From Chitinophaga sp. CF418 (lineage in GTDB: Bacteria; Bacteroidota; Bacteroidia; Chitinophagales; Chitinophagaceae), in contig NZ_FRCN01000010.1 in the NCBI RefSeq assembly GCF_900142925.1, positions 248,001 to 312,000 on the forward strand: a DNA stretch of 64,000 bases, given 5' to 3'. The position numbers and the translations under genes were made by a program. This document shows positions 22,773-32,055 of the stretch, piece by piece. The notes beneath the pieces were generated by a model. The model was given only the letters and a program-made list of their open reading frames with translations, was not told the origin of the DNA and did no database searches. Numbering within the stretch: the first letter of the stretch is position 1; each line of letters begins with the position of its first letter.

Positions 22773-24104
22773 ATGCAATTTGAAGTAACTACCCGGCAGA
22801 TTATAAAAATAGCCGCTCCTATATGCCTGGCACTCATTATTCCACAGATAAATCACATGACAAATACCGCTTTCCTGGGTCGCCTGGGAGAGTTCGAACT
22901 GGCGGCCAACGGCATTGCCGGTATCTATTACCTGGTGATGTACATGGTAGCCTATGGCCTGAATAACGGTCTGCAGGTGCTGATAGCCCGCCGTGCCGGA
23001 CAATTGAACACCAGGGGTATCGGGCAGTTATTCTCCAACGGACTGGAACTCGGATTGCTTTCTTCTTTTCTTGTGATTGCCATTACCCTGTTGCTGGCGC
23101 CCTGGTTCTTTGCCCACAGTCTTCATAACCAACAGATATATGAGGCAGCCCTGTCTTTCATCCGTATCCGGATCTGGGGACTGCCTTTTCTCATGATGCT
23201 GAGTATGGCCAACGCCTTTTATATCGGCAGCGGCAACTCTAAAGTATTGGCTGTCACATCACTTTGCCAGGAAATAGTCAATATCTTTTGTGATTATGTG
23301 CTGATCTTTGGTAAATTCGGCCTCCCCGCCCTGGGGCTGAACGGAGCCGCCTATGCCTCCGTAATTGCAGAAAGTACGGGTATGCTGGTGGCCTATAGTA
23401 TTCTTTTCGGAAGAGGATTTCACAAACGTTTCTACCTGTTTGACCACCTGAAACCTTCCTGGCCAATCTTTCGCAGTATCCTTTCCATATCCGCCCCGCT
23501 GATTGTCCAGTTCCTGTTCAGCATTGGCAGCTGGTTCGTGTTCTTCATTTTCATCGAACACCTGGGAGAAAGGCCTCTGGCCATTTCCAATATGCTGAGA
23601 AGCATCTTCGGATTCTTTGGTGTATTCACCTGGGCCTTGAGCGCCACCTGCAACACGATGGTCAGCAATGTGATCGGTCAGGGGAAAGAGGAACAGGTAT
23701 TCAGGGCTATCCGCAAGATCGCTGGTATGAGCCTGCTGTGTGCTTTTATCGTGTGTATACTGGTTAATCTGTTTCCATCCACTATCCTGCAGATCTATAC
23801 AACCGACATAGTCCTGATCCGTGAGGCCATTCCTTCTGTGAGGATCATTACACTGAGCACCCTGCTCATGGCCATTTCCGGCGTAGCGCTGAGTGGGGTG
23901 ACCGGCACCGGCAATACCCGGATCAACCTGGGAATAGAATTAGCCGCTGTGATCGGGTACCTGTTATATTGCAGTATTGTAGTGGAACGCTGGCGCAGCC
24001 CATTGCATATCGCCTGGCTGGCAGATTTCATCTACTGGACCATCATTTTTGGATTGAGCGCCTGGTATCTGAAAAGCGGGAAATGGAAGGCGAAATCGAT
24101 CTGA
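22773..24104 (+). CDS. MATE family efflux transporter
   Basis: A 443-residue inner-membrane protein with about 12 transmembrane helices, using a proton or sodium gradient to expel drugs or other organic cations. Two similar halves are visible: AAPICLALIIPQINHMTNTA near the N terminus and SAPLIVQFLFSIGSWFVFFI in the middle, the paired start of each MATE half. The ATG at 22773 is chosen over a GTG at 22758. It is divergent from DUF3822 and its stop lies 4 bases from the end of the convergent TPR gene. Substrate unknown. Confidence 0.9.
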   Translation: MQFEVTTRQIIKIAAPICLALIIPQINHMTNTAFLGRLGEFELAANGIAGIYYLVMYMVAYGLNNGLQVLIARRAGQLNTRGIGQLFSNGLELGLLSSFLVIAITLLLAPWFFAHSLHNQQIYEAALSFIRIRIWGLPFLMMLSMANAFYIGSGNSKVLAVTSLCQEIVNIFCDYVLIFGKFGLPALGLNGAAYASVIAESTGMLVAYSILFGRGFHKRFYLFDHLKPSWPIFRSILSISAPLIVQFLFSIGSWFVFFIFIEHLGERPLAISNMLRSIFGFFGVFTWALSATCNTMVSNVIGQGKEEQVFRAIRKIAGMSLLCAFIVCILVNLFPSTILQIYTTDIVLIREAIPSVRIITLSTLLMAISGVALSGVTGTGNTRINLGIELAAVIGYLLYCSIVVERWRSPLHIAWLADFIYWTIIFGLSAWYLKSGKWKAKSI

Positions 24105-24108
24105 TAAT

Positions 24109-24864
24109 CTATTCAAGATCTTCCAGCATCTTTTTACAAGATGATTTGATATTGAGATCGTCCTGGTAAATAGGGCGTAATGTTACCGCTTTGCGCAATA
24201 CTTCAATACACTTTTCCAGTTCATCGTTCTCTTTATAGGCTTTGGCCAGTTCGAGATAATTGGGCAGGAACGAAGGGTCCATCTTACGGCATTTCTCATA
24301 GTTAGCAATGGCGTCCTGTAATGTGGCTTCCGGCATACCGCCAAACAGCATTTTGGCAGCGGCTTTTTCCAGGGTATTCATATTCGCTACTTCATAATTC
24401 CATTTACCGAGCACATGATAAGCCTTTGCATATTTGGGATTGAACTTGATAGCCAGTTCCGCATATCTTTTCACTTCCTTGGAAGCGGCGACCTTTTCTT
24501 TGGCTCCTGATGCCAGGGCTATACGGCCGATGGCTACTGCCATTACATAATTGGCGTCCGCATTTTCCGGCGCCAGCTTCAGCGCCTGTTCTGCATAACT
24601 TTTCGCCTCGGTATAGATACGGCTTTTTTCTTCCTTGTCCGTCGTACGGAATCCCTCACGTGAGCACAACTCACTGGCGCCTGTCAGGGCAGCAATATTG
24701 TCAGCCTGTACTTTCAGGGCGTCTTTATATAAAGAAAGCGCGGCAGCGTCTTTCATTTGTTTTTCCAGCTGTCTGGCCTGGTCAACCATCTCATCGGCAG
24801 TCTGGGCGAAGGAAACAGCAGATACAAGGAATAAAGCAGCAGATGCAAATACCTTAATAAACAT
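24109..24864 (-). CDS. Exported tetratricopeptide repeat protein
   Basis: A 251-residue secreted protein: signal peptide about 1-20 (FASAALFLVSAVSFA), then TPR-like helical repeats over about 22-245. Recognisable repeat cores are AAALSLYKDALKVQADNIAA, AEQALKLAPENADANYVMAV, AELAIKFNPKYAKAYHVLGK and ELAKAYKENDELEKCIEVLR. TPRs bind proteins, so a periplasmic scaffold role is plausible, but none is established. It ends 4 bases from the MATE gene and lies 112 bases after folB. Confidence 0.85.
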   Translation of the reverse strand: MFIKVFASAALFLVSAVSFAQTADEMVDQARQLEKQMKDAAALSLYKDALKVQADNIAALTGASELCSREGFRTTDKEEKSRIYTEAKSYAEQALKLAPENADANYVMAVAIGRIALASGAKEKVAASKEVKRYAELAIKFNPKYAKAYHVLGKWNYEVANMNTLEKAAAKMLFGGMPEATLQDAIANYEKCRKMDPSFLPNYLELAKAYKENDELEKCIEVLRKAVTLRPIYQDDLNIKSSCKKMLEDLE

Positions 24865-24976
24865 AGGGCAGAAGTTTACACATATTATAATAACTAAATT
24901 TAATGCTTTATCGACAGATAATTTATACCGGAAAACAGTGAATCTGTAAAAAGCAGGGGGCTGGGGAGCTCTTTTT

Positions 24977-25327
24977 TTAGTAGTTCTTTTCGAGCGTAAC
25001 CACCGAATTACGGATGGAAGCGCCCATGGGAGGGTTCATTTTACGTAGGGAAACAACCGATCGCTGGATTTCGGGATACTTATTCTTAATGGCGTCGCTC
25101 ATATTATAAACCACCTGTTCCAACAGAGGCTGGGGAACGGCCATGACCTTCTTTACGATATTATAAAGTCCCTGATAGTTAACCGTTTCGGAAATATTGT
25201 CAATGTGGTGAGTCCCGGGAATGGTCACATACACATCTACAATAAAATCATTTCCAATAATACGTTCTTCCGGGTATAAACCGTGGAAAGCATGAAAATG
25301 TGCTTGTTCTACGCCAATGGTAAGCAT
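24977..25327 (-). CDS. folB: Dihydroneopterin aldolase
   Basis: Folate pathway enzyme that splits 7,8-dihydroneopterin to 6-hydroxymethyl-dihydropterin and glycolaldehyde. The 116-residue protein has the expected short tunnelling fold with HAFHGLYPEERIIGNDFIVD near the N terminus, the catalytic Glu in YPEE and the C-terminal SLRKMNPPMGASIRNSVVTL block. Other folate genes are absent from the window. It lies downstream of trxB beyond a terminator and upstream of the TPR gene. Confidence 0.92.
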   Translation of the reverse strand: MLTIGVEQAHFHAFHGLYPEERIIGNDFIVDVYVTIPGTHHIDNISETVNYQGLYNIVKKVMAVPQPLLEQVVYNMSDAIKNKYPEIQRSVVSLRKMNPPMGASIRNSVVTLEKNY

Positions 25328-25339
25328 ACAGGTCTAAAT

Positions 25340-25386
25340 TAAAAATCAGGAATGAAAACCGGAAAGATACCGCCATTCATTCCTGA
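25340..25386 (-). terminator. Intrinsic terminator of trxB
   Basis: An 11-bp perfect stem (TCAGGAATGAA with TTCATTCCTGA) is followed on the minus strand by TTTTTAATTT. Confidence 0.75.
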
Positions 25387-25405
25387 TCATTTATTAATTA
25401 TTTGA

Positions 25406-26353
25406 TTACTGGTGTTCTAATGCAGATAAATATCTTTCTGCGTCCAGTGCAGCCATACATCCGCTGCCGGCAGCAGTTACTGCCTGACGGTAGATCTTAT
25501 CCTGTACGTCGCCGCAGGCAAATACGCCTTCCAGGTTGGTACGGGAAGTACCGGGTACAGTTTTGATATATCCCTGCTCATCCAGGTCCAGGTAGTTTTT
25601 GAAGATATCTGAATTGGGCTGATGACCGATCGCTACGAAGAAAGCACTGACAGGTACGGTTGTTTCCTCATTCTTGACAGTATTCAGCAGTCTTACCGCT
25701 TCTACCTTATTTTCTCCCAGTACCTCCTGTGTTTCTGTATTCCAGTAAACCATGATATTGGAAGTTTTCAGTACGCGGTCCTGCATGACCTTAGATGCAC
25801 GCATTTCATGGCGACGTACGATCATATGTACGTTAGTACACATTTTAGACAGGTAGAGCGCTTCTTCGGCGGCAGTATCACCTGCACCTACGATAGCCAC
25901 TTCTTTACCACGGAAGAAGAATCCGTCGCAAACAGCGCAGGCAGAAACACCGCTACCGTTCAGACGTTGTTCGGAAGGCATTCCCAGCCATTTGGCGGAA
26001 GCGCCTGTAGCAATGATCACAGCATCTGCGGTCATTACTTTCGATTCGTCGATCGTTACCTTATATGGTTTGCTGCTGAAATCCACGGAAGTGGCCAGGC
26101 CAAAACGGATGTCCGCTCCCATGCGGGTTGCCTGTTTTTCGAAATCTACCATCATTTCCGGTCCCTGGATCCCTTCGGGATAACCCGGATAGTTTTCTAC
26201 CTCTGTTGTGATGGTTAGCTGTCCTCCCGGCTGAATACCCTGGTACAATACAGGTTTAAGATTCGCTCTGGCGGCATATATAGCGGCAGTATAACCTGCC
26301 GGTCCGGAACCTATAATCAATAAATGTACATGTTCCTGTTGGTTAGTTTCCAT
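25406..26353 (-). CDS. trxB: Thioredoxin-disulfide reductase
   Basis: FAD enzyme reducing thioredoxin with NADPH. The 315-residue protein has the FAD-binding GSGPAGYTAAIYAARA near residue 15, the redox-active C139-A-V-C142 (usual CATC, here CAVC), the NADPH-binding GAGDTAAEEALYLS and the C-terminal FACGDVQDKIYRQAVTAAGSG. Length is normal. It is monocistronic, closed by the terminator at 25340-25386; a TATTTTTG element lies about 95 bases upstream. Confidence 0.95.
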   Translation of the reverse strand: METNQQEHVHLLIIGSGPAGYTAAIYAARANLKPVLYQGIQPGGQLTITTEVENYPGYPEGIQGPEMMVDFEKQATRMGADIRFGLATSVDFSSKPYKVTIDESKVMTADAVIIATGASAKWLGMPSEQRLNGSGVSACAVCDGFFFRGKEVAIVGAGDTAAEEALYLSKMCTNVHMIVRRHEMRASKVMQDRVLKTSNIMVYWNTETQEVLGENKVEAVRLLNTVKNEETTVPVSAFFVAIGHQPNSDIFKNYLDLDEQGYIKTVPGTSRTNLEGVFACGDVQDKIYRQAVTAAGSGCMAALDAERYLSALEHQ

Positions 26354-26446
26354 GCTTACTATGTAATATTATAATGATCGTTTATGAATTCCTGTATCCT
26401 GAATGCGCACATGACAACTTAGAATTTAGCGTGGCCATGCGGCATG

Positions 26447-26454
26447 CAAAAATA
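26447..26454 (-). promoter_or_regulatory. Candidate -7 element for trxB
   Basis: The minus strand reads TATTTTTG, matching TAnnTTTG, about 94 bases before the trxB ATG. No -33 element was seen. Confidence 0.35.
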
Positions 26455-26470
26455 CATTTCCCCATAAAAT

Positions 26471-26503
26471 AAAAAACACCGGCTATAAAATATACAGCCG
26501 GTG
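26471..26503 (-). terminator. Intrinsic terminator of the primary sigma factor gene
   Basis: CACCGGCT pairs with AGCCGGTG around an AT-rich loop and is followed on the minus strand by TTTTTTATTTTAT. Confidence 0.8.
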
Positions 26504-26584
26504 CGTCTATAAGAATAGTATAGATCTATGATTTGAATGGCAACTGTCATTGCCTATCTCTTCGCTTGAACTCTTCCTGCGGAA

Positions 26585-27442
26585 TTAACCCAGGTAAGAT
26601 TTCAGTGCTCCGCTGTAGCGGGCTTTTTGCAGCCTTTTGATGGCGCGTTCTTTGATTTGACGAATTCTTTCTTTTGTAAGATCGTACTTCTGACCAATCT
26701 GTTCGATCGTAGCTCCGTTCTCTCCATCCAGACCAAAGTATGCGTTTACGATTTCCGCTTCACGTGGACTGAGCGATTTCAGTACACGGCGGATCTCTTC
26801 ACGCAGTGAATCACGCATTACATCATCATCAGTAATATCTCCACCTTCCAGCAGGTCGCCCATAGCCACATCTTCTGCTTCGTGTACCGGAGCATCCAGT
26901 GACATGTGACGGGTATTGCTTTGGAAAATGTTATTGATCTCTGATTCAGACATTTCCAGGATCTCTGCTAACTCCTCAGTTGATGGTTCTCTTTCATTCT
27001 CCTGTTCAAATGCCATGTAGGCTTTATTAGCTTTATTGTAAGTGCCGATTTTATTTTGCGGCAGACGAACCAGACGGCCCTGTTCTGCTAAAGCCTGCAG
27101 TATGGATTGACGAATCCACCAAACAGCATAAGAAATGAATTTGAACCCTTTCGTTTCATCGAATCTTTGCGCAGCCTTGATCAACCCGAGATTGCCCTCG
27201 TTAATGAGGTCGCTGAGGCTAAGCCCCTGGTGCTGATATTGCTTTGCTACTGATACTACGAAACGAAGGTTTCCTGTAGTTAAACGTTCAAGAGCCTTTT
27301 GGTCACCCATCTTAATGCGCTGCGCCAAAACGGTCTCTTCCTCAGGTGTTAACAAAGGGATCTTTGAAATCTCCTGCAGGTATTTTTCTACCGCCTGCGA
27401 ATCACGGTTTGTGATCTGGGTGGCAATTTTAAGTTGCCTCAT
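26585..27442 (-). CDS. rpoD: Primary RNA polymerase sigma factor, RpoD/SigA-type
   Basis: A 285-residue sigma-70 factor. It has region 1.2 (SQAVEKYLQEISKIPLLTPE), region 2 with the core-binding and -10 recognition blocks (NEGNLGLIKAAQRFDETKGF and SYAVWWIRQSILQALAEQGR), region 3 and region 4.2 (TLEQIGQKYDLTKERIRQIK-like, with ATIEQIG). It lacks the long region 1.1 of proteobacterial RpoD, as in Bacteroidota primary sigma factors, which recognise the TAnnTTTG promoters seen throughout the window. It is transcribed alone and ends at a strong hairpin. Confidence 0.95.
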   Translation of the reverse strand: MRQLKIATQITNRDSQAVEKYLQEISKIPLLTPEEETVLAQRIKMGDQKALERLTTGNLRFVVSVAKQYQHQGLSLSDLINEGNLGLIKAAQRFDETKGFKFISYAVWWIRQSILQALAEQGRLVRLPQNKIGTYNKANKAYMAFEQENEREPSTEELAEILEMSESEINNIFQSNTRHMSLDAPVHEAEDVAMGDLLEGGDITDDDVMRDSLREEIRRVLKSLSPREAEIVNAYFGLDGENGATIEQIGQKYDLTKERIRQIKERAIKRLQKARYSGALKSYLG

Positions 27443-27768
27443 ATTGAAAGTTTATTAGTTTATAAATTGAATAACATCAAAAGATTTATTTTGTTGAGAT
27501 ATTTTAAATAATTATCTTACAACCTATTCAACTCCTCCAATATTATCGTTTTAACAAATTAGCCTGCAAAGATCGTGCTAATACCCCATACTGCCAAATC
27601 CTTCTCAAGCCAAATAATTAGTATAACAAAGTACTCCATATAAACGATATTTAATAGCCCTTTATTAGGTATTTTTGACGCTTTAATTAAATTTTAACAA
27701 TTGATAAGTAATCAACTTCAGATTATTAACTTCACTAATTTATTGTTCAATACATTGCAAATTCTTCA
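27443..27768. other. AT-rich divergent region between rpoD and threonine aldolase
   Basis: This 326-base stretch holds no coding sequence. The only promoter-like feature noted is TATTTTTG at 27670-27677 on the plus strand, about 90 bases before the threonine aldolase ATG and without a clear -33 element. Confidence 0.5.
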
Positions 27769-28791
27769 ATGATGATTATTGATTTCAGGAGTGATACATT
27801 CACCCGGCCCACCCCCGGTATGCTCCGGGCTATGTCAACTGCTTCCACCGGTGATGATGTATACGGGGAAGATCCTAGTGTAAACCAACTGGAGAGCATT
27901 ATGGCAGCCTATTTTGGGAAAGAAGCTGCCATGTACTGCCCTTCCGGCACAATGAGCAATCAGATAGCCATTAAAGTTCATACCCAGCCGGGCGATGAGG
28001 TCATCTGCAGCGACCTTGCCCACGTCTATATATATGAGGGCGGTGGTATCGCCTTCAATGCCGGTGCACAGGTACGCGCACTCGAAGGCGACCGTGGCAT
28101 GATCACCGCCGCACAGATTGCCGCTTCCATCAATCCTGATGATGTACACAAAGCCACCACCAGCCTGGTTTGCCTGGAAAACACCTCCAACCGTGGCGGC
28201 GGCTGTTGCTACGATATGGAAGAGATCAACAGGATCAAAAATGTCTGCCGCGATAACAATCTTAAACTCCATCTCGACGGCGCCAGATTGTTCAACGCAC
28301 TTGTTGCAACCGGCGAAAACCCAAAGACTTATGGTGAACTGTTCGACAGCATTTCCGTGTGTCTGAACAAAGGAATGGGTTGCCCCATGGGCTCAGTGCT
28401 GCTGGGAAGCGCTGCCTTTATCAAATCTGCCAGAAGAATAAGAAAAAAGCTAGGTGGCGGCTTACGGCAGGCTGGCTATATGGCAGCTACCGGACTTTAT
28501 GCCATGGAACACCATATTGCCAGATTGGCAGAAGATCATCACAACGCTAAACAACTCGCCAAATATCTCCTGCAGAAAACCTTTGTGGGTCACATGCTAC
28601 CAGTGGAAACCAACATCCTCATCTTCGATGTACAGGACGCCTGGACGCCCAAACTGTTTGCCGACTACCTGAAAAAAGAAGGCATTCTCGTAACGCCGAT
28701 ATCTGAAACACAGGTAAGAATGGTAACCCACCTGGACATCACCCCGGAAATGGTGGAAAAGACCTGCGCTGTCATTTCACAGATGGAATAA
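27769..28791 (+). CDS. ltaE: Threonine aldolase family protein
   Basis: PLP-dependent aldolase of fold type I that cleaves threonine or allo-threonine to glycine and acetaldehyde. The 340-residue protein starts with the typical DFRSDTFTRPTPGMLRAM, has the VYGEDPSVNQLE segment, the LHLDGARLFNA stretch with the PLP-binding Asp, and SVCLNKGMGCPMGS with the Schiff-base Lys near residue 204. L-, D- or allo-specificity cannot be told. It is followed 71 bases on by valS in the same direction. Confidence 0.92.
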   Translation: MMIIDFRSDTFTRPTPGMLRAMSTASTGDDVYGEDPSVNQLESIMAAYFGKEAAMYCPSGTMSNQIAIKVHTQPGDEVICSDLAHVYIYEGGGIAFNAGAQVRALEGDRGMITAAQIAASINPDDVHKATTSLVCLENTSNRGGGCCYDMEEINRIKNVCRDNNLKLHLDGARLFNALVATGENPKTYGELFDSISVCLNKGMGCPMGSVLLGSAAFIKSARRIRKKLGGGLRQAGYMAATGLYAMEHHIARLAEDHHNAKQLAKYLLQKTFVGHMLPVETNILIFDVQDAWTPKLFADYLKKEGILVTPISETQVRMVTHLDITPEMVEKTCAVISQME

Positions 28792-28825
28792 CTATAACCG
28801 ACATCGTTCTAATCGGTTATTCTCT

Positions 28826-28833
28826 TATTTTTG
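28826..28833 (+). promoter_or_regulatory. Candidate -7 element for valS
   Basis: TATTTTTG matches TAnnTTTG, 29 bases before the valS ATG in the gap after the threonine aldolase gene. -33 is weak. Confidence 0.45.
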
Positions 28834-28862
28834 CACACTTATATAAATGACATATCGCAAGC

Positions 28863-31508
28863 ATGGAACTTTCAAAAAATTATACGCCTGCTGCTGTTGA
28901 AGGCAAATGGTACCAGCACTGGATGGACAAAGGTTATTTCCGTAGTAAACCGGACAACCGTCCCCCCTTTACCATTGTGATCCCTCCTCCTAACGTGACT
29001 GGTGTGCTGCACATGGGCCATACCCTGAACGAAACCGTACAGGATATCCTCATCCGCCGCGCACGTATGAGTGGCTATAATACCTGCTGGGTACCCGGCT
29101 CTGACCATGCTTCCATCGCTACCGAGGCAAAAGTGGTGAATATGCTCAAAACCGAGAAAGGTATTGAGAAATCACAGCTCACCCGTGAAGAATTCCTCAA
29201 ATACGCTTTTGAGTGGAAAGACAAGTATGGTGGCATCATCTATAGCCAGATCAAAAAACTGGGTTGCTCCTGCGACTGGGACAGGGTGACTTTCACCATG
29301 GATGATCATTATTACCAGGCAGTTATAAAGGTATTCGTTGACCTGTACAATAAAGGACTGATCTATCGCGGCGCCCGTATGATCAACTGGGACCCGAAGG
29401 CAAAAACTGCCCTCAGCGATGAAGAAGTGCAGTACAAAGACCTGCAGGGTAAACTTTACCATGTGCAGTATGCTATTACTGATTCTGAGAATAATCTGAC
29501 CGGCGAATACATCACCATCGCAACACAACGTCCCGAAACCATCATGGGAGATACCGCCATCTGCGTAAATCCTGATGATGAACGTTATAAACACCTGGCA
29601 GGTCATTTTGCCATCGTGCCGCTGGTGAACCGCAAGGTACCTGTCATCTTCGATACTTATGTAGATAAGGAATTTGGTACCGGCGCCCTGAAAGTAACGC
29701 CTGCACACGATATCAATGACTATAACCTGGGTCTGAAACACAACCTGGAAGTAGTGGATACCCTCAATGATGATGGTACACTCAGCCCTGCTGCCGGTGT
29801 ATTCATTGGCGAAGACCGCTTCAAAGCCCGTAGACTGGTAATTGCTACCCTCCAGGAACAAGGCCTGCTGGTAAAAGAACAGGAATACACTACCCGCCTC
29901 GGTTACAGCGAACGTAACCCCGAAACGGTAGTAGAGCCCCGTATCAGTACCCAGTGGTTCGTGAAGATGGCAGAACTGGCCAAACCAGCGCTGGATGCAG
30001 TAGTAAATGGCGATGTGGACATCCATCCCGGCGACCGCTTCCTGGCTACCTATAAATACTGGATGGAGAATGTGAAAGACTGGTGTATCTCCCGTCAGCT
30101 CTGGTGGGGACAACAGATCCCCTCCTTCTATGCGCCGGATGGTACTTTCGAAGTAGCCCAGAATATAGATGCTGCTATCGCACAGTTTAAAGCAAAAGGC
30201 TTCAGCTATACCGCTGCCGACCTCCGTCAGGATGAAGACTGTCTTGATACCTGGTTCTCTTCCTGGCTGTGGCCGATGGAAGTATTTAATGGTATTTCCC
30301 AGCCTGACAATGACGAGATCAACTACTATTATCCTACCAATGTACTGGTAACCGGACAGGATATCATTTTCTTCTGGGTAGCCCGTATGATCATGGCAGG
30401 CTTGGAATATAAACAGGTAAAGCCTTTCAGTGACGTATACTTTACCGGGATGGTAAGGGATAAGCAGGGTCGTAAGATGAGTAAGCAGCTGGGTAACTCC
30501 CCTGATCTGCTGGAGCTCATCGACCGCTTTGGCGCTGACGCCGTTCGTTTCGGTATCATGATCTCCTCTCCTGCCGGTAATGACCTGCTGTTTGACGATG
30601 CCAGCTGTGATCAGGGCAGTAAATTCGCCAACAAGTTCTGGAATGCCCTGAAACTGGTAAAGATGTGGGAAGGCAATCTTGCACCTAACAGCAATACCGG
30701 GGCTGACCATTTTGCTGTAAAATGGTTCGAAAGCAGGCTGAATGAAGTAAAACAAGAGGTGGCAGAACTGTTCAAAGATTTCAAGCTTAGCGAAGCCCTG
30801 AAAGCACTCTATGGCCTGATCTGGACAGATTTCTGCAGTTGGTACCTGGAATGGGTAAAACCTGATTTTGAGCAGCCATGTGATGCAGGGATCTACAACA
30901 AAACCGTTTATTTCTTCGAAGAGCTGATGCAGTTGTTGCATCCATTCATGCCTTTTGCAACGGAAGAGGTTTATCAGAAACTGCGTGAACGCAAGGAAGG
31001 CGATGATCTGATCATCAGACAATACACTGCACCTGCCGCTTCAGAAGCTGGTATCCTGGTACAGGGCGACCTGCTGAAAGAAGTGATCACCAGCATCCGC
31101 GACGCACGTAACAAACACCAGATCAAACCGAAAGATGAAATAGGCCTGCATATCGACACACTGCAGGAAGCTGCCTTCAAACAGATCGAAGGTATGCTGG
31201 CCAAACAGGTGAACGCGAAATCCATTAACTATACAAAGGAGCCTGTTGGCGGTTGCATTACCCTGGTGGTACAGAAAGACAAGTTCTACCTGGAAACTGA
31301 AACCGTACTTGATCCCGCTGCTCAGAAAGATCAGCTGGAGAAAGACCTGGCCTACCTGCAGGGCTTCCTCGTATCGGTAGAGAAAAAGCTGAGCAACGAA
31401 AGATTCGTCCAGAATGCCAAACCGGAAGTGGTTGATGCTGAACGGAAGAAGAAAGAAGATGCCGAGGCTAAGATCGTAGCCATTACGGAAAGTTTAAAAT
31501 CATTATAA
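28863..31508 (+). CDS. valS: Valyl-tRNA synthetase
   Basis: Class I aminoacyl-tRNA synthetase charging tRNA-Val. The 881-residue protein has the HIGH-type motif as LHMGHTLN near residue 49, the connective editing domain (TQRPETIMGDTA, THxxHD-like KVTPAHDINDYN), the KMSKS loop as GRKMSKQLGNSPD near residue 540, an anticodon-binding domain and a C-terminal coiled-coil arm (LEKDLAYLQGFLVSVEKKLS). Length is normal. It is closed by a strong terminator at 31517-31552. Confidence 0.97.
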   Translation: MELSKNYTPAAVEGKWYQHWMDKGYFRSKPDNRPPFTIVIPPPNVTGVLHMGHTLNETVQDILIRRARMSGYNTCWVPGSDHASIATEAKVVNMLKTEKGIEKSQLTREEFLKYAFEWKDKYGGIIYSQIKKLGCSCDWDRVTFTMDDHYYQAVIKVFVDLYNKGLIYRGARMINWDPKAKTALSDEEVQYKDLQGKLYHVQYAITDSENNLTGEYITIATQRPETIMGDTAICVNPDDERYKHLAGHFAIVPLVNRKVPVIFDTYVDKEFGTGALKVTPAHDINDYNLGLKHNLEVVDTLNDDGTLSPAAGVFIGEDRFKARRLVIATLQEQGLLVKEQEYTTRLGYSERNPETVVEPRISTQWFVKMAELAKPALDAVVNGDVDIHPGDRFLATYKYWMENVKDWCISRQLWWGQQIPSFYAPDGTFEVAQNIDAAIAQFKAKGFSYTAADLRQDEDCLDTWFSSWLWPMEVFNGISQPDNDEINYYYPTNVLVTGQDIIFFWVARMIMAGLEYKQVKPFSDVYFTGMVRDKQGRKMSKQLGNSPDLLELIDRFGADAVRFGIMISSPAGNDLLFDDASCDQGSKFANKFWNALKLVKMWEGNLAPNSNTGADHFAVKWFESRLNEVKQEVAELFKDFKLSEALKALYGLIWTDFCSWYLEWVKPDFEQPCDAGIYNKTVYFFEELMQLLHPFMPFATEEVYQKLRERKEGDDLIIRQYTAPAASEAGILVQGDLLKEVITSIRDARNKHQIKPKDEIGLHIDTLQEAAFKQIEGMLAKQVNAKSINYTKEPVGGCITLVVQKDKFYLETETVLDPAAQKDQLEKDLAYLQGFLVSVEKKLSNERFVQNAKPEVVDAERKKKEDAEAKIVAITESLKSL

Positions 31509-31516
31509 TTTTCAGG

Positions 31517-31552
31517 ATCGCCCGGACGTTAACTAATCCGGGCGATTTTTTT
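31517..31552 (+). terminator. Intrinsic terminator of valS
   Basis: ATCGCCCGGA pairs perfectly with TCCGGGCGAT and is followed by seven T in all. Confidence 0.9.
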
Positions 31553-31569
31553 ATATCCCTTATTCTACT

Positions 31570-32055
31570 ATGCGTAAATGTTATTTAATATCAGGTTTAC
31601 TGTTGCTGTTTACAAGTCTGCCGGCACTGGCACAGACTGGCAAACCGAAAACACCTGCTGCTAAAAAACCGGCTGCTGCCAAAACCACTGCACTCCGGTT
31701 CAGAAGCACCTGGGGCATTTTCCTGAGCGACTCCCTCCCCCGCCCTGAGATCATGAAACTGCTGGACTCTCCACTGGTGGTAAGGGATGAAAAGAATAAC
31801 AAATATCCTGTGGTATCCTTTGACTTCACCTACGAAAGAAAAGAACCCTACCTGAATGATACTACCGGCAAACCCGGCTTCTACACCGATTTTGTAGGCG
31901 ACTCCTTTAAAGGGGACAGGCTCCCTGCCTTTTGGGTAGAGCGTATCAAGGAAATGCTGGAAAGGAATGAAGTATTCTACTTTGATAATATCCTCATCAA
32001 CTATACAGGAGATAAGCTGTACAGAGCGCCTAAATTAAAATTCAACGTTCGTTAG
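31570..32055 (+). CDS. Small secreted protein, unknown
   Basis: A 161-residue exported protein, not assigned to a family. A signal peptide (about 1-21, ending ALAQ) is followed by a Lys/Pro/Ala-rich linker (TGKPKTPAAKKPAAAKT) and a compact domain of about 115 residues with alternating beta strands (TTALRFRSTWGIFLSDSLPR, then YPVVSFDFTYERKEPYLNDT). Its 3' end overlaps the convergent surface-protein gene by 4 bases (shared stop codons). Only its export is reasonably sure. Confidence 0.65.
   Translation: MRKCYLISGLLLLFTSLPALAQTGKPKTPAAKKPAAAKTTALRFRSTWGIFLSDSLPRPEIMKLLDSPLVVRDEKNNKYPVVSFDFTYERKEPYLNDTTGKPGFYTDFVGDSFKGDRLPAFWVERIKEMLERNEVFYFDNILINYTGDKLYRAPKLKFNVR

Noticed and set aside
29172..31022. 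616-codon open frame antisense to valS
   Set aside because: It lies fully within valS and is a by-product of the codon use of that gene.
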